A stretch of 64,000 bases of DNA, taken from NCBI GenBank assembly GCA_964564675.1, contig CAZMBI010000004.1:1-64000 (forward strand), given 5' to 3'. Both the position numbers and the translations under genes were made by a program. This document shows positions 1-7,857 of this stretch, piece by piece (positions within the stretch are counted from its first letter, which is position 1; each line of letters starts with the position of its first letter). The notes under the pieces were generated by a model. That model ran no database searches. It saw only the letters and a program-made list of their open reading frames with translations, and was not told the origin of the DNA. Source of the DNA: CAZMBI01 sp964564675 (GTDB lineage: Bacteria; Pseudomonadota; Alphaproteobacteria; Rickettsiales; UBA3002).

Positions 1-18
1 TGGCGGACAGGGTGGGAT
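1..18. repeat. 18-bp duplicate of the tRNA-Ser 3' end
   Basis: These bases are identical to 167-184, which are the CCA end, discriminator, acceptor strand and start of the T-arm of the downstream tRNA-Ser. The match breaks exactly at base 19. The rest of a tRNA is not present, so this is a fragment cut by the repeat boundary or by the window edge. It could be an attachment-site remnant or a tRNA-derived repeat. Confidence 0.75.
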
Positions 19-24
19 AGACTC

Positions 25-96
25 GGGGCTTTCTAGCCCCTCGCCCTTCGGGCGTCTCGCGTTGCTCGACGTCCAATTTTTCTTCCTGAAAAATTG
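25..96. other. Cluster of three hairpins between tRNA-end duplicates
   Basis: Three compact inverted repeats follow each other: 25-40 (GGGGCT/AGCCCC), 42-54 (CGCCC/GGGCG with a TTCG loop) and 74-96 (CAATTTTTC/GAAAAATTG). No credible gene is present in 1-130. On the minus strand this segment lies downstream of the tRNA-Ser terminator. It could be a structured RNA or a small repeat element; nothing decides between these. Confidence 0.5.
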
Positions 97-134
97 TCGA
101 ACCGGTGCGTTCTCACCTGCCATCCACTCACCAC

Positions 135-165
135 GAAAAAACCCGGCGCAAGGCCGGGCTTTTTC
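135..165 (-). terminator. Rho-independent terminator of tRNA-Ser
   Basis: On the minus strand, directly after the encoded CCA, a stem GCCCGGC/GCCGGGT with a short loop is followed by a T run. The A tract in front of the stem makes it usable in both directions. It abuts the mature 3' end of the tRNA. Confidence 0.85.
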
Positions 166-166
166 G

Positions 167-256
167 TGGCGGACAGGGTGGGATTCGAACCCACGATACG
201 GTTGCCCGTATATCGGTTTTCGAGACCGACGCCTTCGACCGCTCGGCCACCTGTCC
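167..256 (-). tRNA. tRNA-Ser (anticodon CGA)
   Basis: A class II tRNA of 90 nt with an encoded CCA end. The acceptor strands GGACAGG and CCTGTCC pair, the discriminator is G, and the D-arm GCCGAGCGGTCGAAGGC is typical of serine tRNAs. The anticodon stem TCGGT/ACCGA encloses the loop CTCGAAA, giving anticodon CGA (reads UCG). The long variable arm (ATACGG...CCGTAT) confirms serine. The T-arm is GTGGG-TTCGAAT-CCCAC. Confidence 0.97.
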
Positions 257-267
257 GCAATTACAAA

Positions 268-298
268 GAATCAGGCATTAGGGAATAGGGACTAGGGG
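268..298. repeat. Short tandem-word repeat (GGGAATA-like)
   Basis: A low-complexity segment built on the words CAGGCATTA and GGGAATAGGGACTAGGGG, next to the 5' end of tRNA-Ser. It resembles the heptamer repeats at 3301, 5511, 39006 and 40895 in this window. The remaining 299-540 carries no gene with a clear start; an open frame without ATG is discussed in the findings. Confidence 0.5.
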
Positions 299-540
299 CG
301 CAGAAGTCAAGCATGGCGGCGCGGCGATAGCAGGCGGCCGGCACTTGCACCAGGCAGACGCACGCCCTTACGCCGCCAGTGCTGAGGGCTCCTGCGCCGC
401 AGCCAGCCGATCGATAATAGCCTGAATATCGCTCAGCGATTGCGCCGTCGGGGATAGTGAAGCGGCATTATCCGCCGAAGCCACTGCCTCGGCAAGCAGG
501 CCGCAGACCGGTGAATTCAGCGCGCCGGCCTGTGGATAGC

Positions 541-3285
541 CTACGCATCACTCAGCGCCGCCTGAGCGGCGGCCAGGCGGGCGATGGGCACGCGGTAGGG
601 CGAGCAGGAAACATAATCCAGCCCCAGTGTGTGGCAAAAGCGGATAGAGGCGGGGTCGCCGCCGTGTTCACCGCAAATGCCAAGCTTGAGGTCGGCTCGG
701 GTGGCGCGGCCGCGCTCGGCGGCGAGCCTGACGAGTTCGCCGACCCCCTCCTGATCGAGCGTGACGAACGGATCGGTTTCAATAATCCCCTTGCGCTTAT
801 ACGATTCCAGGAACGAGGCGGCATCGTCGCGGCTGATACCCAGCGTAGTCTGGGTGAGATCGTTCGTGCCGAAGCTGAAAAACTGCGCCTGCCGGGCAAT
901 ATCACCGGCACGCAAAGCGGCGCGCGGCAGTTCGATCATGGTGCCGACCAGATACGGCACCCGCGTCCCGGTTGCTGTAAACACCGCTTCCGCTGTGTCA
1001 TCGACCAGTTGTTTCAGTATCACCAGTTCGTTCGGATTCATCACCAGCGGAATCATGATCTCAGGCATCGGACAGCTGGCATCGGGTATCGCAGCACTCG
1101 CCTCGTTACCGATTCCGGATGCCTTATCCCTCTCGCCAACTTGTGCGACAGAGCAGGCCGCTTCAAAGATGGCGCGGGCCTGCATGGCATAAATTTCCGG
1201 ATAGGAGATGCCCAGGCGGCAGCCGCGATGGCCAAGCATGGGGTTTGCCTCGTGCAGTTGTGCGGCGCGCGCCTTGACTTCCGAAACGGCCACGCCCGCT
1301 GCCTCGGCGACTTCCTGCATTTCGCTCTCGCTGTGCGGCAGAAACTCGTGCAGCGGCGGGTCCAGCAGGCGGATGGTCACCGGCAGGCCGCGCATGGCTT
1401 CGAAAATCGCCTGGAAATCCTGGCGTTGCATGGGCAGCAACCGGGCCAGCGCCTGCTCGCGCGCGGACTGACTGTCGGCGACAATCATCGCGCGCATGGC
1501 GATAATCCGTTCGGCCTCGAAGAACATATGCTCGGTACGGCACAGGCCGATGCCTTCCGCTCCGAAGCGGCGCGCTGCTGCGGCATCCTGCGGGGTCTCG
1601 GCGTTGGCACGCACATATACGGTGCGCACACCGTCGGTCCATTGCATGATTTTAGCGAAATCCCCCGACAGGTCGGGCTGAATGGTGGCCACCTCGCCGA
1701 GCATGACCTCACCGGTGGAGCCGTTGAGTGTGATGATCTCGCCCTCTTTAACGGCATGCTGACCGATGGTCAGTTGCCGCGCCTGATAATCAATGCGCAG
1801 CTCACCTGCGCCGGAAACGCAGCATTTGCCCATACCGCGCGCCACCACGGCGGCGTGGCTTGTCATCCCGCCGCGCGCGGTGAGAATGCCTTTGGCCGCA
1901 TGCATACCATGGATATCTTCCGGACTGGTTTCGAGCCGTACCAATATCACCGGACCGGTTTTCGACTGCGCCTCGGCATCATCGGCCGAGAACACCACCC
2001 GGCCGGACGCGGCGCCGGGAGACGCCGGCAGGCCGCGCGTCATCACCACCGTATTGGCATCCGGATCCAGTGTGGGATGTAATAACTGATCCAGCGCCGC
2101 CGGATCGAGCCGGCTTATAGCCTCTTCCTTGCTGATCAGGCCTTCTTCCACCATGTCCACCGCGATGCGCAGCGCGGCGCGGGCGGTGCGTTTGCCGTTG
2201 CGCGTCTGCAGCATCCATAATTTGCGGTTTTGCACGGTAAACTCGATATCCTGCATATCGCGGTAATGATGTTCCAGCGTGTGATAAATATCCACCAGCT
2301 GTTGGTAGACATCGGGCATCACCTCTTCCATCGCGGGCAAATCGGCGCCCTGCTCCTGCTTACCGACAACGGTGATCTGCTGGGGCGTGCGAATCCCGGC
2401 GACGACGTCCTCTCCCTGGGCGTTGACCAGATATTCCCCGTAAAACTTTTTTTCACCGGTGGAAGGGTTGCGGGTGAACGCCACGCCGGTGGCGCAATCC
2501 TCGCCCATATTGCCAAACACCATCGCCTGAATATTAACTGCCGTCCCCCATTCGGCCGGGATATTGTGCAAGTTGCGATAGGTGTTGGCGCGCGGATTCA
2601 TCCAGCTGTTAAACACGGCGCGGATCGCCCCGAGCAGCTGCGTGTTGACATCCTGCGGAAACGTCTCGCCGGTTTCCTGTTCGACGATTTCGAGAAAGCT
2701 CGCCACCAGCGAGCGCAGGTCGGCTTCGCTGAGCTCGGTATCCAGTGTGATATCCCGATCCTGCTTGAGCAGCTCAATCTGGTCTTCAAACAAATGGTGC
2801 TCCACGCCGAGGACGACATCGGCATACATCTGGATGAAGCGGCGGTAGGAATCATAGGCAAAGCGCGGATTGTCCGTTTTGGCGGCCAGTCCCTCGACAG
2901 TTTCGTCATTTAGACCCAAATTCAAAATGGTGTCCATCATCCCCGGCATCGAGGCGCGCGCGCCCGAGCGCACCGAGACCAGTAGCGGGTTGGCCGCCTC
3001 CCCAAAGCGGGTGCCGACCAGCCGTTCCATCTCGCGCATGGCAGCATCGACCTGCTCGCGCAAGCTATCCGGCAACTGCTTGCCGTTTTGATAATAGGCA
3101 ACGCAGACATCGGTAGTGATAGTCATCCCCGGCGGCACCGGCAGGCCTAGCGATGACATCTCGGCCAGATTGGCACCCTTGCCGCCGAGCAGGTTTTTCA
3201 TCGCGGCGCTGCCTTCGGCTTTGCCGTCACCGAATAAATAGACGAACTTGGGCTGGGCTTGCGCTTTTGTAGCGAGTGCTGTCAT
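541..3285 (-). CDS. ppdK: Pyruvate, phosphate dikinase
   Basis: Interconverts pyruvate, ATP and phosphate with PEP, AMP and pyrophosphate in the cytosol, linking glycolysis and gluconeogenesis. The protein has 914 aa. The N-terminal ATP-grasp domain begins with LLGGKGANLAEM near residue 35. The swivelling phosphohistidine domain carries GGMTSHAAVVARG with the catalytic His near 475. The C-terminal PEP/pyruvate barrel contains GICGEHGGDP near 870. The ATG at 3285 has an AGAGG ribosome site about 7 nt upstream. It is the last gene of the glyQ-panD-glyS-ppdK run. Residues about 716-734, just before the conserved PEIMIPLV strand, look like an insert: the DNA at 1084-1136 has near-palindromic ends (GGCATCGGGTATCG / CGATTCCGGATGCC). 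The length slightly exceeds the usual 870-895 aa. Confidence 0.97.
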   Translation of the reverse strand: MTALATKAQAQPKFVYLFGDGKAEGSAAMKNLLGGKGANLAEMSSLGLPVPPGMTITTDVCVAYYQNGKQLPDSLREQVDAAMREMERLVGTRFGEAANPLLVSVRSGARASMPGMMDTILNLGLNDETVEGLAAKTDNPRFAYDSYRRFIQMYADVVLGVEHHLFEDQIELLKQDRDITLDTELSEADLRSLVASFLEIVEQETGETFPQDVNTQLLGAIRAVFNSWMNPRANTYRNLHNIPAEWGTAVNIQAMVFGNMGEDCATGVAFTRNPSTGEKKFYGEYLVNAQGEDVVAGIRTPQQITVVGKQEQGADLPAMEEVMPDVYQQLVDIYHTLEHHYRDMQDIEFTVQNRKLWMLQTRNGKRTARAALRIAVDMVEEGLISKEEAISRLDPAALDQLLHPTLDPDANTVVMTRGLPASPGAASGRVVFSADDAEAQSKTGPVILVRLETSPEDIHGMHAAKGILTARGGMTSHAAVVARGMGKCCVSGAGELRIDYQARQLTIGQHAVKEGEIITLNGSTGEVMLGEVATIQPDLSGDFAKIMQWTDGVRTVYVRANAETPQDAAAARRFGAEGIGLCRTEHMFFEAERIIAMRAMIVADSQSAREQALARLLPMQRQDFQAIFEAMRGLPVTIRLLDPPLHEFLPHSESEMQEVAEAAGVAVSEVKARAAQLHEANPMLGHRGCRLGISYPEIYAMQARAIFEAACSVAQVGERDKASGIGNEASAAIPDASCPMPEIMIPLVMNPNELVILKQLVDDTAEAVFTATGTRVPYLVGTMIELPRAALRAGDIARQAQFFSFGTNDLTQTTLGISRDDAASFLESYKRKGIIETDPFVTLDQEGVGELVRLAAERGRATRADLKLGICGEHGGDPASIRFCHTLGLDYVSCSPYRVPIARLAAAQAALSDA

Positions 3286-3291
3286 ATGTAC

Positions 3292-3304
3292 CTCTTGTAG
3301 AGGT
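3292..3304. other. Small palindrome in the ppdK leader
   Basis: CCTCTTGTAGAGG is a perfect 5-bp-arm inverted repeat; with its flanks ACCTCT/AGAGGT it is six. It overlaps the ribosome binding site of ppdK, so folding could affect translation. The function is inferred only. Confidence 0.35.
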
Positions 3305-3374
3305 TTCCGGATTCAGGATTCAGGTTTCAGAGAAAACGCCCTGAATCCCGAAGCCTGATACAAGAAACCTGATC
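3301..3374. repeat. Heptamer-type repeat filling the ppdK-glyS spacer
   Basis: Direct words GGATTCAGGATTCAGGTTTCAG are followed by the inverted words CCTGAATCCC, GCCTGATA and GAAACCTGATC. The unit therefore has tandem-repeat arms in inverted orientation. It occupies nearly all the space between the two genes, and its end overlaps the glyS stop codon (TGA at 3375-3373). The same words occur inside glyS at 4588-4660. Confidence 0.8.
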
Positions 3375-5505
3375 ACCCTTCAATCACACCAAAATCGACC
3401 ACCTCATCCATGCGCGTGCGGATGAGATTCAGCGTATAAAGCCGGTTGGCGCGGATATCGGCGTCAGCATCATTGACCAGCACCTCATCGAAATAGCGAT
3501 CCAGCGCCGCCCGCAGATGCGATAATTCGCGCATCGCCGTTTCATACTGTTCGTCTTTTAACGCCTTTTCCACCGGCTTGGCAACCGCTTCGAGCGCGCT
3601 ATACAGCGCCTCCTCGGCATCCAGCTCAAAGCGATCGGCATCCGGCCGCTCATCATAGCGGGTATCATCCTTTTTCTCTTCGGCTGCCAATATGTTACCC
3701 GCCCTGCGATAGGCCGCAAGCAGATTGGTGCCGTCCTCGGTGACCAGAAAACCGCTCAATGCCTGCGCCTTGCGCACGATCAGCACCAGATCGTCTTCGT
3801 CGCCGTCGGCAAACACCGCCTGGATGATATCGTGGCGGATGCCCTCGTCCTTGAGGATGACACGCAGGCGGTCGGCAAAGAAATGCAGCAATTGCACCAC
3901 CACATCGTCTTTAGCGGTCTTAAAGATCGCACGCGGATATTGCGCCGCCGCTTTATCGAACAGGATACGCAAGGGCAGCCGCAGGCCGTTATGAAGGATG
4001 ATGCGGATGATACCCAGCGCAGCGCGGCGCAGCGCGTAGGGGTCCTTGGAGCCGGTCGGCTTTTCACCGATGGCAAACAGGCCGACCAGGCTGTCGATGC
4101 GATCGGCAATCGCCACCGTAATAGATACCGGCGCGGCGGGCACTGCATCGGTGGCGCCGGCGGGCCGGTAATGATCACGGATGGCATCAGCGACTTCCGG
4201 ATCCTCCTGCTGCTTTTGCGCGTAATAGCGGCCCATCACGCCCTGCAGATCGGGAAACTCGCCAACCATGCCTGAGACCAGATCAGCCTTGCACAACTCG
4301 CCGGCGCGGGCAACCTTGGTCAGGTTGGCATGCGGCACGAAAACGGCCAGCAGTGGCGACAGGGCGGCGATACGCTCAGATTTATCGTGAATCGAGCCAA
4401 GCTCGGCATGGAAAATCATGCCCGAGGTGGCCCGGGCAAATTCGGACAGCGGCGTGTTGCGATCCTGATCCCAGTAAAACTGGCCATCTTCCAACCGCGC
4501 GCGCAACACCCGCTCATTGCCATGCACCACCGCCTGACCGTTATCATGGGGTTTCATATTTGAGACGATAAGGAAATGCTTGGACAGCACGGATTCGGGA
4601 TTCCGGTTTCGGGATTCCTGCACCTTCCCACCCGAATCCTGCACCCCGTCCCCCGATTTCTTCTTCAGGGCGAAATATTTCTGGTGATGCCGCATCTCAC
4701 TGACCAGCACTTCGGGCGGCAGTTCAAGGTAGCGCGCGTCGAACTCGCCCATGAGAATCACCGGCCATTCGACCAGTCCGGTGACTTCCTCCAGCAGCGC
4801 TTCGTCCTCCACCAGTTCATAGTCATTATCCAGCGCGCGGCGCTTGAGTTCACTTTCGATCAACGCCTGACGCTGGGTATGATCAACCAGCACGCAGGCA
4901 TCTTCGAGCTTTTCCACGTAATGCCCGGGATCGGTGAGCACAATTTGATCCGGCGCCAAGAAGCGATGGCCAAACGTGATGTTGCTGGCCTCCAGATGGC
5001 CGAATGCTAACGGGATGACCTGCTCTCCCAACAGGCAGGTGATATGCCGCAGCGGTCGCACCCATTGCAGATCCGTATCGCCCCAGCGCTGGACCTTCGG
5101 CCAGTGAAAATCATGCAGCAGGTGTTCGATCATCGGTTTGAGCGCGTCAGCAGCCGATTTGCCGGCTTCCTCAATAACGGCAAAGTAACAGGCGTCCTTG
5201 CCCACGGTGCGGGTTTCAAGCTGTTCCGCGGGAATACCGGTGGATTTGACAAAGCCGTCAATCGCCGCCTGCGGCGCGGAGACTTTCGGCCCCTTGCGCT
5301 CAATGGTGCGATCCGGCTGGCGCTCAGGCAGACCGCGCACGATAATGGATAAATGCCGCGGGCAGACAAACGGCTGCATGCCGGCATGTTCCAGCCGCAA
5401 CGCGCTGAGCCCCTCCTCCATGCGCGTGTGCAGCTGCCTGGCGGCGGCCGGCTGCATCCGCGCCGGAATTTCTTCGGAAAACAGTTCGAGTAATAAGTCT
5501 GGCAT
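3373..5505 (-). CDS. glyS: Glycine--tRNA ligase beta subunit
   Basis: The beta chain of the bacterial heterotetrameric glycyl-tRNA synthetase; it binds tRNA-Gly and partners GlyQ, encoded upstream. The 710-aa protein opens with LLLELFSEEIPARM, the family signature, and carries the conserved HHQKYFAL and GMIFHAELGSIHDKSERI blocks. Its C-terminus (about 600-700) is the DALR-type anticodon-binding region. Residues about 281-306, between KYFALKKK and FLIVSNM, are an extra Gly/Ser/Asn/Glu-rich stretch encoded by repeat words (4588-4660), where relatives have only a few residues. No strong ribosome site is seen, because the whole upstream spacer is another repeat. Transcribed with glyQ and panD. 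Confidence 0.97.
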   Translation of the reverse strand: MPDLLLELFSEEIPARMQPAAARQLHTRMEEGLSALRLEHAGMQPFVCPRHLSIIVRGLPERQPDRTIERKGPKVSAPQAAIDGFVKSTGIPAEQLETRTVGKDACYFAVIEEAGKSAADALKPMIEHLLHDFHWPKVQRWGDTDLQWVRPLRHITCLLGEQVIPLAFGHLEASNITFGHRFLAPDQIVLTDPGHYVEKLEDACVLVDHTQRQALIESELKRRALDNDYELVEDEALLEEVTGLVEWPVILMGEFDARYLELPPEVLVSEMRHHQKYFALKKKSGDGVQDSGGKVQESRNRNPESVLSKHFLIVSNMKPHDNGQAVVHGNERVLRARLEDGQFYWDQDRNTPLSEFARATSGMIFHAELGSIHDKSERIAALSPLLAVFVPHANLTKVARAGELCKADLVSGMVGEFPDLQGVMGRYYAQKQQEDPEVADAIRDHYRPAGATDAVPAAPVSITVAIADRIDSLVGLFAIGEKPTGSKDPYALRRAALGIIRIILHNGLRLPLRILFDKAAAQYPRAIFKTAKDDVVVQLLHFFADRLRVILKDEGIRHDIIQAVFADGDEDDLVLIVRKAQALSGFLVTEDGTNLLAAYRRAGNILAAEEKKDDTRYDERPDADRFELDAEEALYSALEAVAKPVEKALKDEQYETAMRELSHLRAALDRYFDEVLVNDADADIRANRLYTLNLIRTRMDEVVDFGVIEG
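4588..4660. repeat. Heptamer-type repeat inside glyS
   Basis: Words GGATTCGGGATTCC and GGTTTCGGGATTCCTG are followed by inverted CCCGAATCCTGCACCCC. They match the intergenic repeat at 3301-3374. The segment adds about 24 codons without a stop or frameshift, so the host reading frame is intact. Confidence 0.75.
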
Positions 5506-5510
5506 AATGT

Positions 5511-5574
5511 CTCAGGCATCAGGGGGAAGGCATCAGGGAGCAGGAGCAAACTGATGCCTGTTGCCCGATGCCTA
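5511..5574. repeat. Repeat filling the panD-glyS spacer
   Basis: Words CAGGCATCAGGGGG, AGGCATCAGGGAGCAGG and inverted CTGATGCCTGTTGCCCGATGCC span the whole interval from the glyS start to the panD stop codon (TAG, 5574-5572). It is the same tandem/inverted style as the other repeats, with a different word (GGCATCA). Any glyS ribosome site must lie within it. Confidence 0.75.
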
Positions 5575-5922
5575 CCCTTTCACGCTATTATCCGCATTCA
5601 TCTGTAATACCGTCGGCTGCCAAAGGCGGGCCTCATCCTCGCTCATGCTGGCATACGCGCAGACGATAATACGATCGCCCACCTGCACCTGACGCGCCGC
5701 CGGGCCGTTAATCGTCACCGCTTGCGAGCCAGGCGGATACTCGATAATGTAGGTGGTAAAGCGCGCGCCGTTGCTGACATTTAAAATATCCACCTGTTCG
5801 TAACGCAGCAGGTTGGCCAGATCCATCAGATCGCGCGGCAGCGTGATCGAGCCCTCGTAATGCAGGTGGCTATCGGTCACGGTGGCGCGGTGGATTTTGG
5901 ATTTTAACAAGGTTAACTGCAT
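5572..5922 (-). CDS. panD: Aspartate 1-decarboxylase
   Basis: A pyruvoyl enzyme that makes beta-alanine from L-aspartate for pantothenate and CoA. The 116-aa proenzyme has the self-cleavage site Gly24-Ser25 in HYEGSIT, where Ser25 becomes the pyruvoyl group. Other expected residues are Lys9, Arg54, Thr57 and Tyr58 (NGARFTTY). Length is normal. The ATG overlaps the glyQ stop by one base (TAATG), indicating coupled translation. Its place between the two subunits of glycyl-tRNA synthetase is unusual. coaBC, acting later in the same pathway, is at 40975. Confidence 0.97.
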   Translation of the reverse strand: MQLTLLKSKIHRATVTDSHLHYEGSITLPRDLMDLANLLRYEQVDILNVSNGARFTTYIIEYPPGSQAVTINGPAARQVQVGDRIIVCAYASMSEDEARLWQPTVLQMNADNSVKG

Positions 5923-6863
5923 TACTGAACTCTGAATTCTGCACTGTGATCATATTCTGTGATATACGCTTCGCAACACGCCTTGGCCAGCGTCCTGACC
6001 CGGGCAATATAGGACGCACGTTCGGTGACGCCGATCACCCCGCGCGCATCGAGCAGGTTAAAGGCATGGCTGGCTTTAATGCACTGGTCATATGCCGGCA
6101 GGGTCAGCCCGTGTTCCAGTAGGCGCATGCACTCGCTTTCGGCGTCATTGAAGTGGCGCAACAACAGCTCGCTGTCGGCATGCTCCAGATTATAGCCAGA
6201 GAATTCCACCTCGTTGCGATGAAACACCTCGCGATAGCTTACCGGCACGAAAGGCGATGGGAGGGAGCTGTGCGGATGCGGCTTGGCTTGGTTGCCCTGT
6301 CCGCCGGTGTTGGCGTAATTCCAGCCCAGATCATAGACATTTTCCACCCCCTGAATATACATCGCCAGCCGCTCCAGGCCATAGGTCAGCTCACCGGAGA
6401 CCGGCCGGCATTCGATGCCGCCCACCTGCTGAAAATAGGTAAACTGGGTGATTTCCATGCCGTCGCACCAGACTTCCCAGCCCAGCCCCCAGGCGCCCAG
6501 CGTCGGGCTTTCCCAGTCATCTTCCACAAAGCGGATATCGTGGCAGGCGGGGTCGATGCCCAGCGCCTTCAGCGATTCGAGATACAGCGCCTGAATAGCA
6601 TCCGGCGAAGGCTTGAGAATCACCTGAAACTGATAATAATGCTGCAGGCGGTTGGGGTTTTCGCCATAGCGTCCGTCGGCAGGGCGGCGGCAGGGCTGGA
6701 CATAGGCGCAGCTCCATGGCTCCGGACCCAGCGCCCGCAGCGTAGTCGCCGGGTGGAAGGTACCCGCGCCCATCTCCCCGTCATAGGGTTGCACAATGAC
6801 ACAGCCATGGCTCGACCAGTATTGCTGTAGCGTGACGATAATATCCTGAAACGACCGACTCAT
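5922..6863 (-). CDS. glyQ: Glycine--tRNA ligase alpha subunit
   Basis: The catalytic chain of the alpha2-beta2 glycyl-tRNA synthetase. The chosen ATG (MSRSFQDII...) gives 313 aa and the family N-terminus; a longer frame to 6956 adds an unrelated leader. Signatures are [19 protein letters not shown] near 30, [19 protein letters not shown], and [17 protein letters not shown] near the C-terminus. Residues about 185-208 (a Pro/Ser/His-rich stretch before VFHRNEVE) are about 20 residues longer than usual and may derive from an inserted repeat. The leader shows AATGGCATAT twice (6864 and 6879). First gene of the glyQ-panD-glyS-ppdK run. Confidence 0.96.
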   Translation of the reverse strand: MSRSFQDIIVTLQQYWSSHGCVIVQPYDGEMGAGTFHPATTLRALGPEPWSCAYVQPCRRPADGRYGENPNRLQHYYQFQVILKPSPDAIQALYLESLKALGIDPACHDIRFVEDDWESPTLGAWGLGWEVWCDGMEITQFTYFQQVGGIECRPVSGELTYGLERLAMYIQGVENVYDLGWNYANTGGQGNQAKPHPHSSLPSPFVPVSYREVFHRNEVEFSGYNLEHADSELLLRHFNDAESECMRLLEHGLTLPAYDQCIKASHAFNLLDARGVIGVTERASYIARVRTLAKACCEAYITEYDHSAEFRVQ

Positions 6864-7071
6864 AATGGCATATTTTTTAATGGCATATCTTGTCCTGTGC
6901 GTTCTGACAGTACGTGTTAGAGGGCAAGCTTGTAGCGATTTTTGCCGCTGTTTCAATGGAAAAGTGTCACCCGCCGGGTTGCCAGGGCCAGATCTTCATC
7001 AAATCGTCACATTCGCGCGCCGCCAGCTTTGGTATAGTATTTTGAATATAGCAAAAACACAGGTACCCATC

Positions 7072-7338
7072 ATGGCTTACGAGGACGGCACGCAACTACT
7101 TACCCTGGCAGAATTCAATGCACTCTCCGGTGGCGAACACTCACCGCCTGTCCCGCTTGAAACACAGTTTGCCATCAACGCGGTAGAGGAAGCCTGTACA
7201 TATTTAAGTGAAAACGCCCAGAAACTAAACACGCAATATCAGCATGCCGCCCCCGAGCCGGTGACTGAACCACAGACAGCACCCGCAACTCCCAAGGTCG
7301 TTGAATCCGTTAGTAAGGGCTCAGCCAAAACGGTCTGA
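7072..7338 (+). CDS. Small hypothetical protein
   Basis: An 88-aa protein that I do not recognise. The first 50 residues look folded and acidic (LTLAEFNALSGGEHSPP, then an AINAVEEACTYLSENAQ helix); the tail is Pro/Ala/Thr-rich and probably disordered. No signal peptide or membrane segment. An in-frame extension to 6865 exists, but the ATG at 7072 begins where coding-like composition begins. A -10-like TATAGT at 7033 fits this start. It lies between glyQ (divergent) and fur (same strand). Confidence 0.6.
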   Translation: MAYEDGTQLLTLAEFNALSGGEHSPPVPLETQFAINAVEEACTYLSENAQKLNTQYQHAAPEPVTEPQTAPATPKVVESVSKGSAKTV

Positions 7339-7441
7339 CCGCACCGCGCCCTTTTCTTATCCCTGTTCGCTTTGCCGTTGCCTTTACCGGCCGTAAACGC
7401 TAGCGTGTGAGCACTTGGATGAACCTTCAAGGGAGTCTATC

Positions 7442-7849
7442 ATGACGCTTGAGCAAAAATGCGTTGATAAAGGCCTGAAAATGACCGAGCAACGCCGCAT
7501 CATTGCGCGCGTCCTGTCGGAGGCAGAAGATCACCCGGATGTAGAGCAGCTCTATCAGCGCGCCTCCAGGATTGATTCCAAAATCAGCATCGCCACGGTC
7601 TATCGCACCGTGCGCCTGTTTGAGGAGGCCGGTATCATCGAAAAGCACGATTTCGGAGACGGCCGCGCGCGCTATGAAGAGGCCACCGAAGAACACCACG
7701 ATCACCTGATTGATCTGCGCTCGGGCGATGTCATTGAGTTCACCAACGAACAAATCGAAACATTACAGGAAGAAGTGGCCCGCAACCTAGGCTACAAACT
7801 GGTTGATCATCGACTGGAGTTGTATTGCGTTCCGCTTGATGATAAATAA
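7442..7849 (+). CDS. fur: Fur-family metal-responsive repressor
   Basis: A 135-aa winged-helix regulator. The DNA-binding part covers residues 1-80 (MTEQRRIIARVLSEAEDHPDVEQLY, then SIATVYRTVRLFEEAGII). The dimer/metal domain follows, with EEHHDHLIDLRSGDVIEF supplying the regulatory metal ligands. No CxxC zinc motifs are present, as in alphaproteobacterial Fur/Mur proteins. The ATG at 7442 has a good ribosome site (AAGGGAG). Fur represses iron-uptake genes when iron (or manganese, for Mur) is plentiful; which metal applies here cannot be told from sequence. Confidence 0.92.
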   Translation: MTLEQKCVDKGLKMTEQRRIIARVLSEAEDHPDVEQLYQRASRIDSKISIATVYRTVRLFEEAGIIEKHDFGDGRARYEEATEEHHDHLIDLRSGDVIEFTNEQIETLQEEVARNLGYKLVDHRLELYCVPLDDK

Positions 7850-7857
7850 GCGGGTAT

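Noticed and set aside
62..295. Small open frames across the tRNA-Ser region
   Set aside because: They translate the tRNA and its terminator; such products are well-known annotation artefacts.
457..2082. 541-codon plus-strand open frame
   Set aside because: It lies antisense to ppdK, whose protein is unmistakable; the plus-strand product has no motif and is a by-product of GC-rich codon use.
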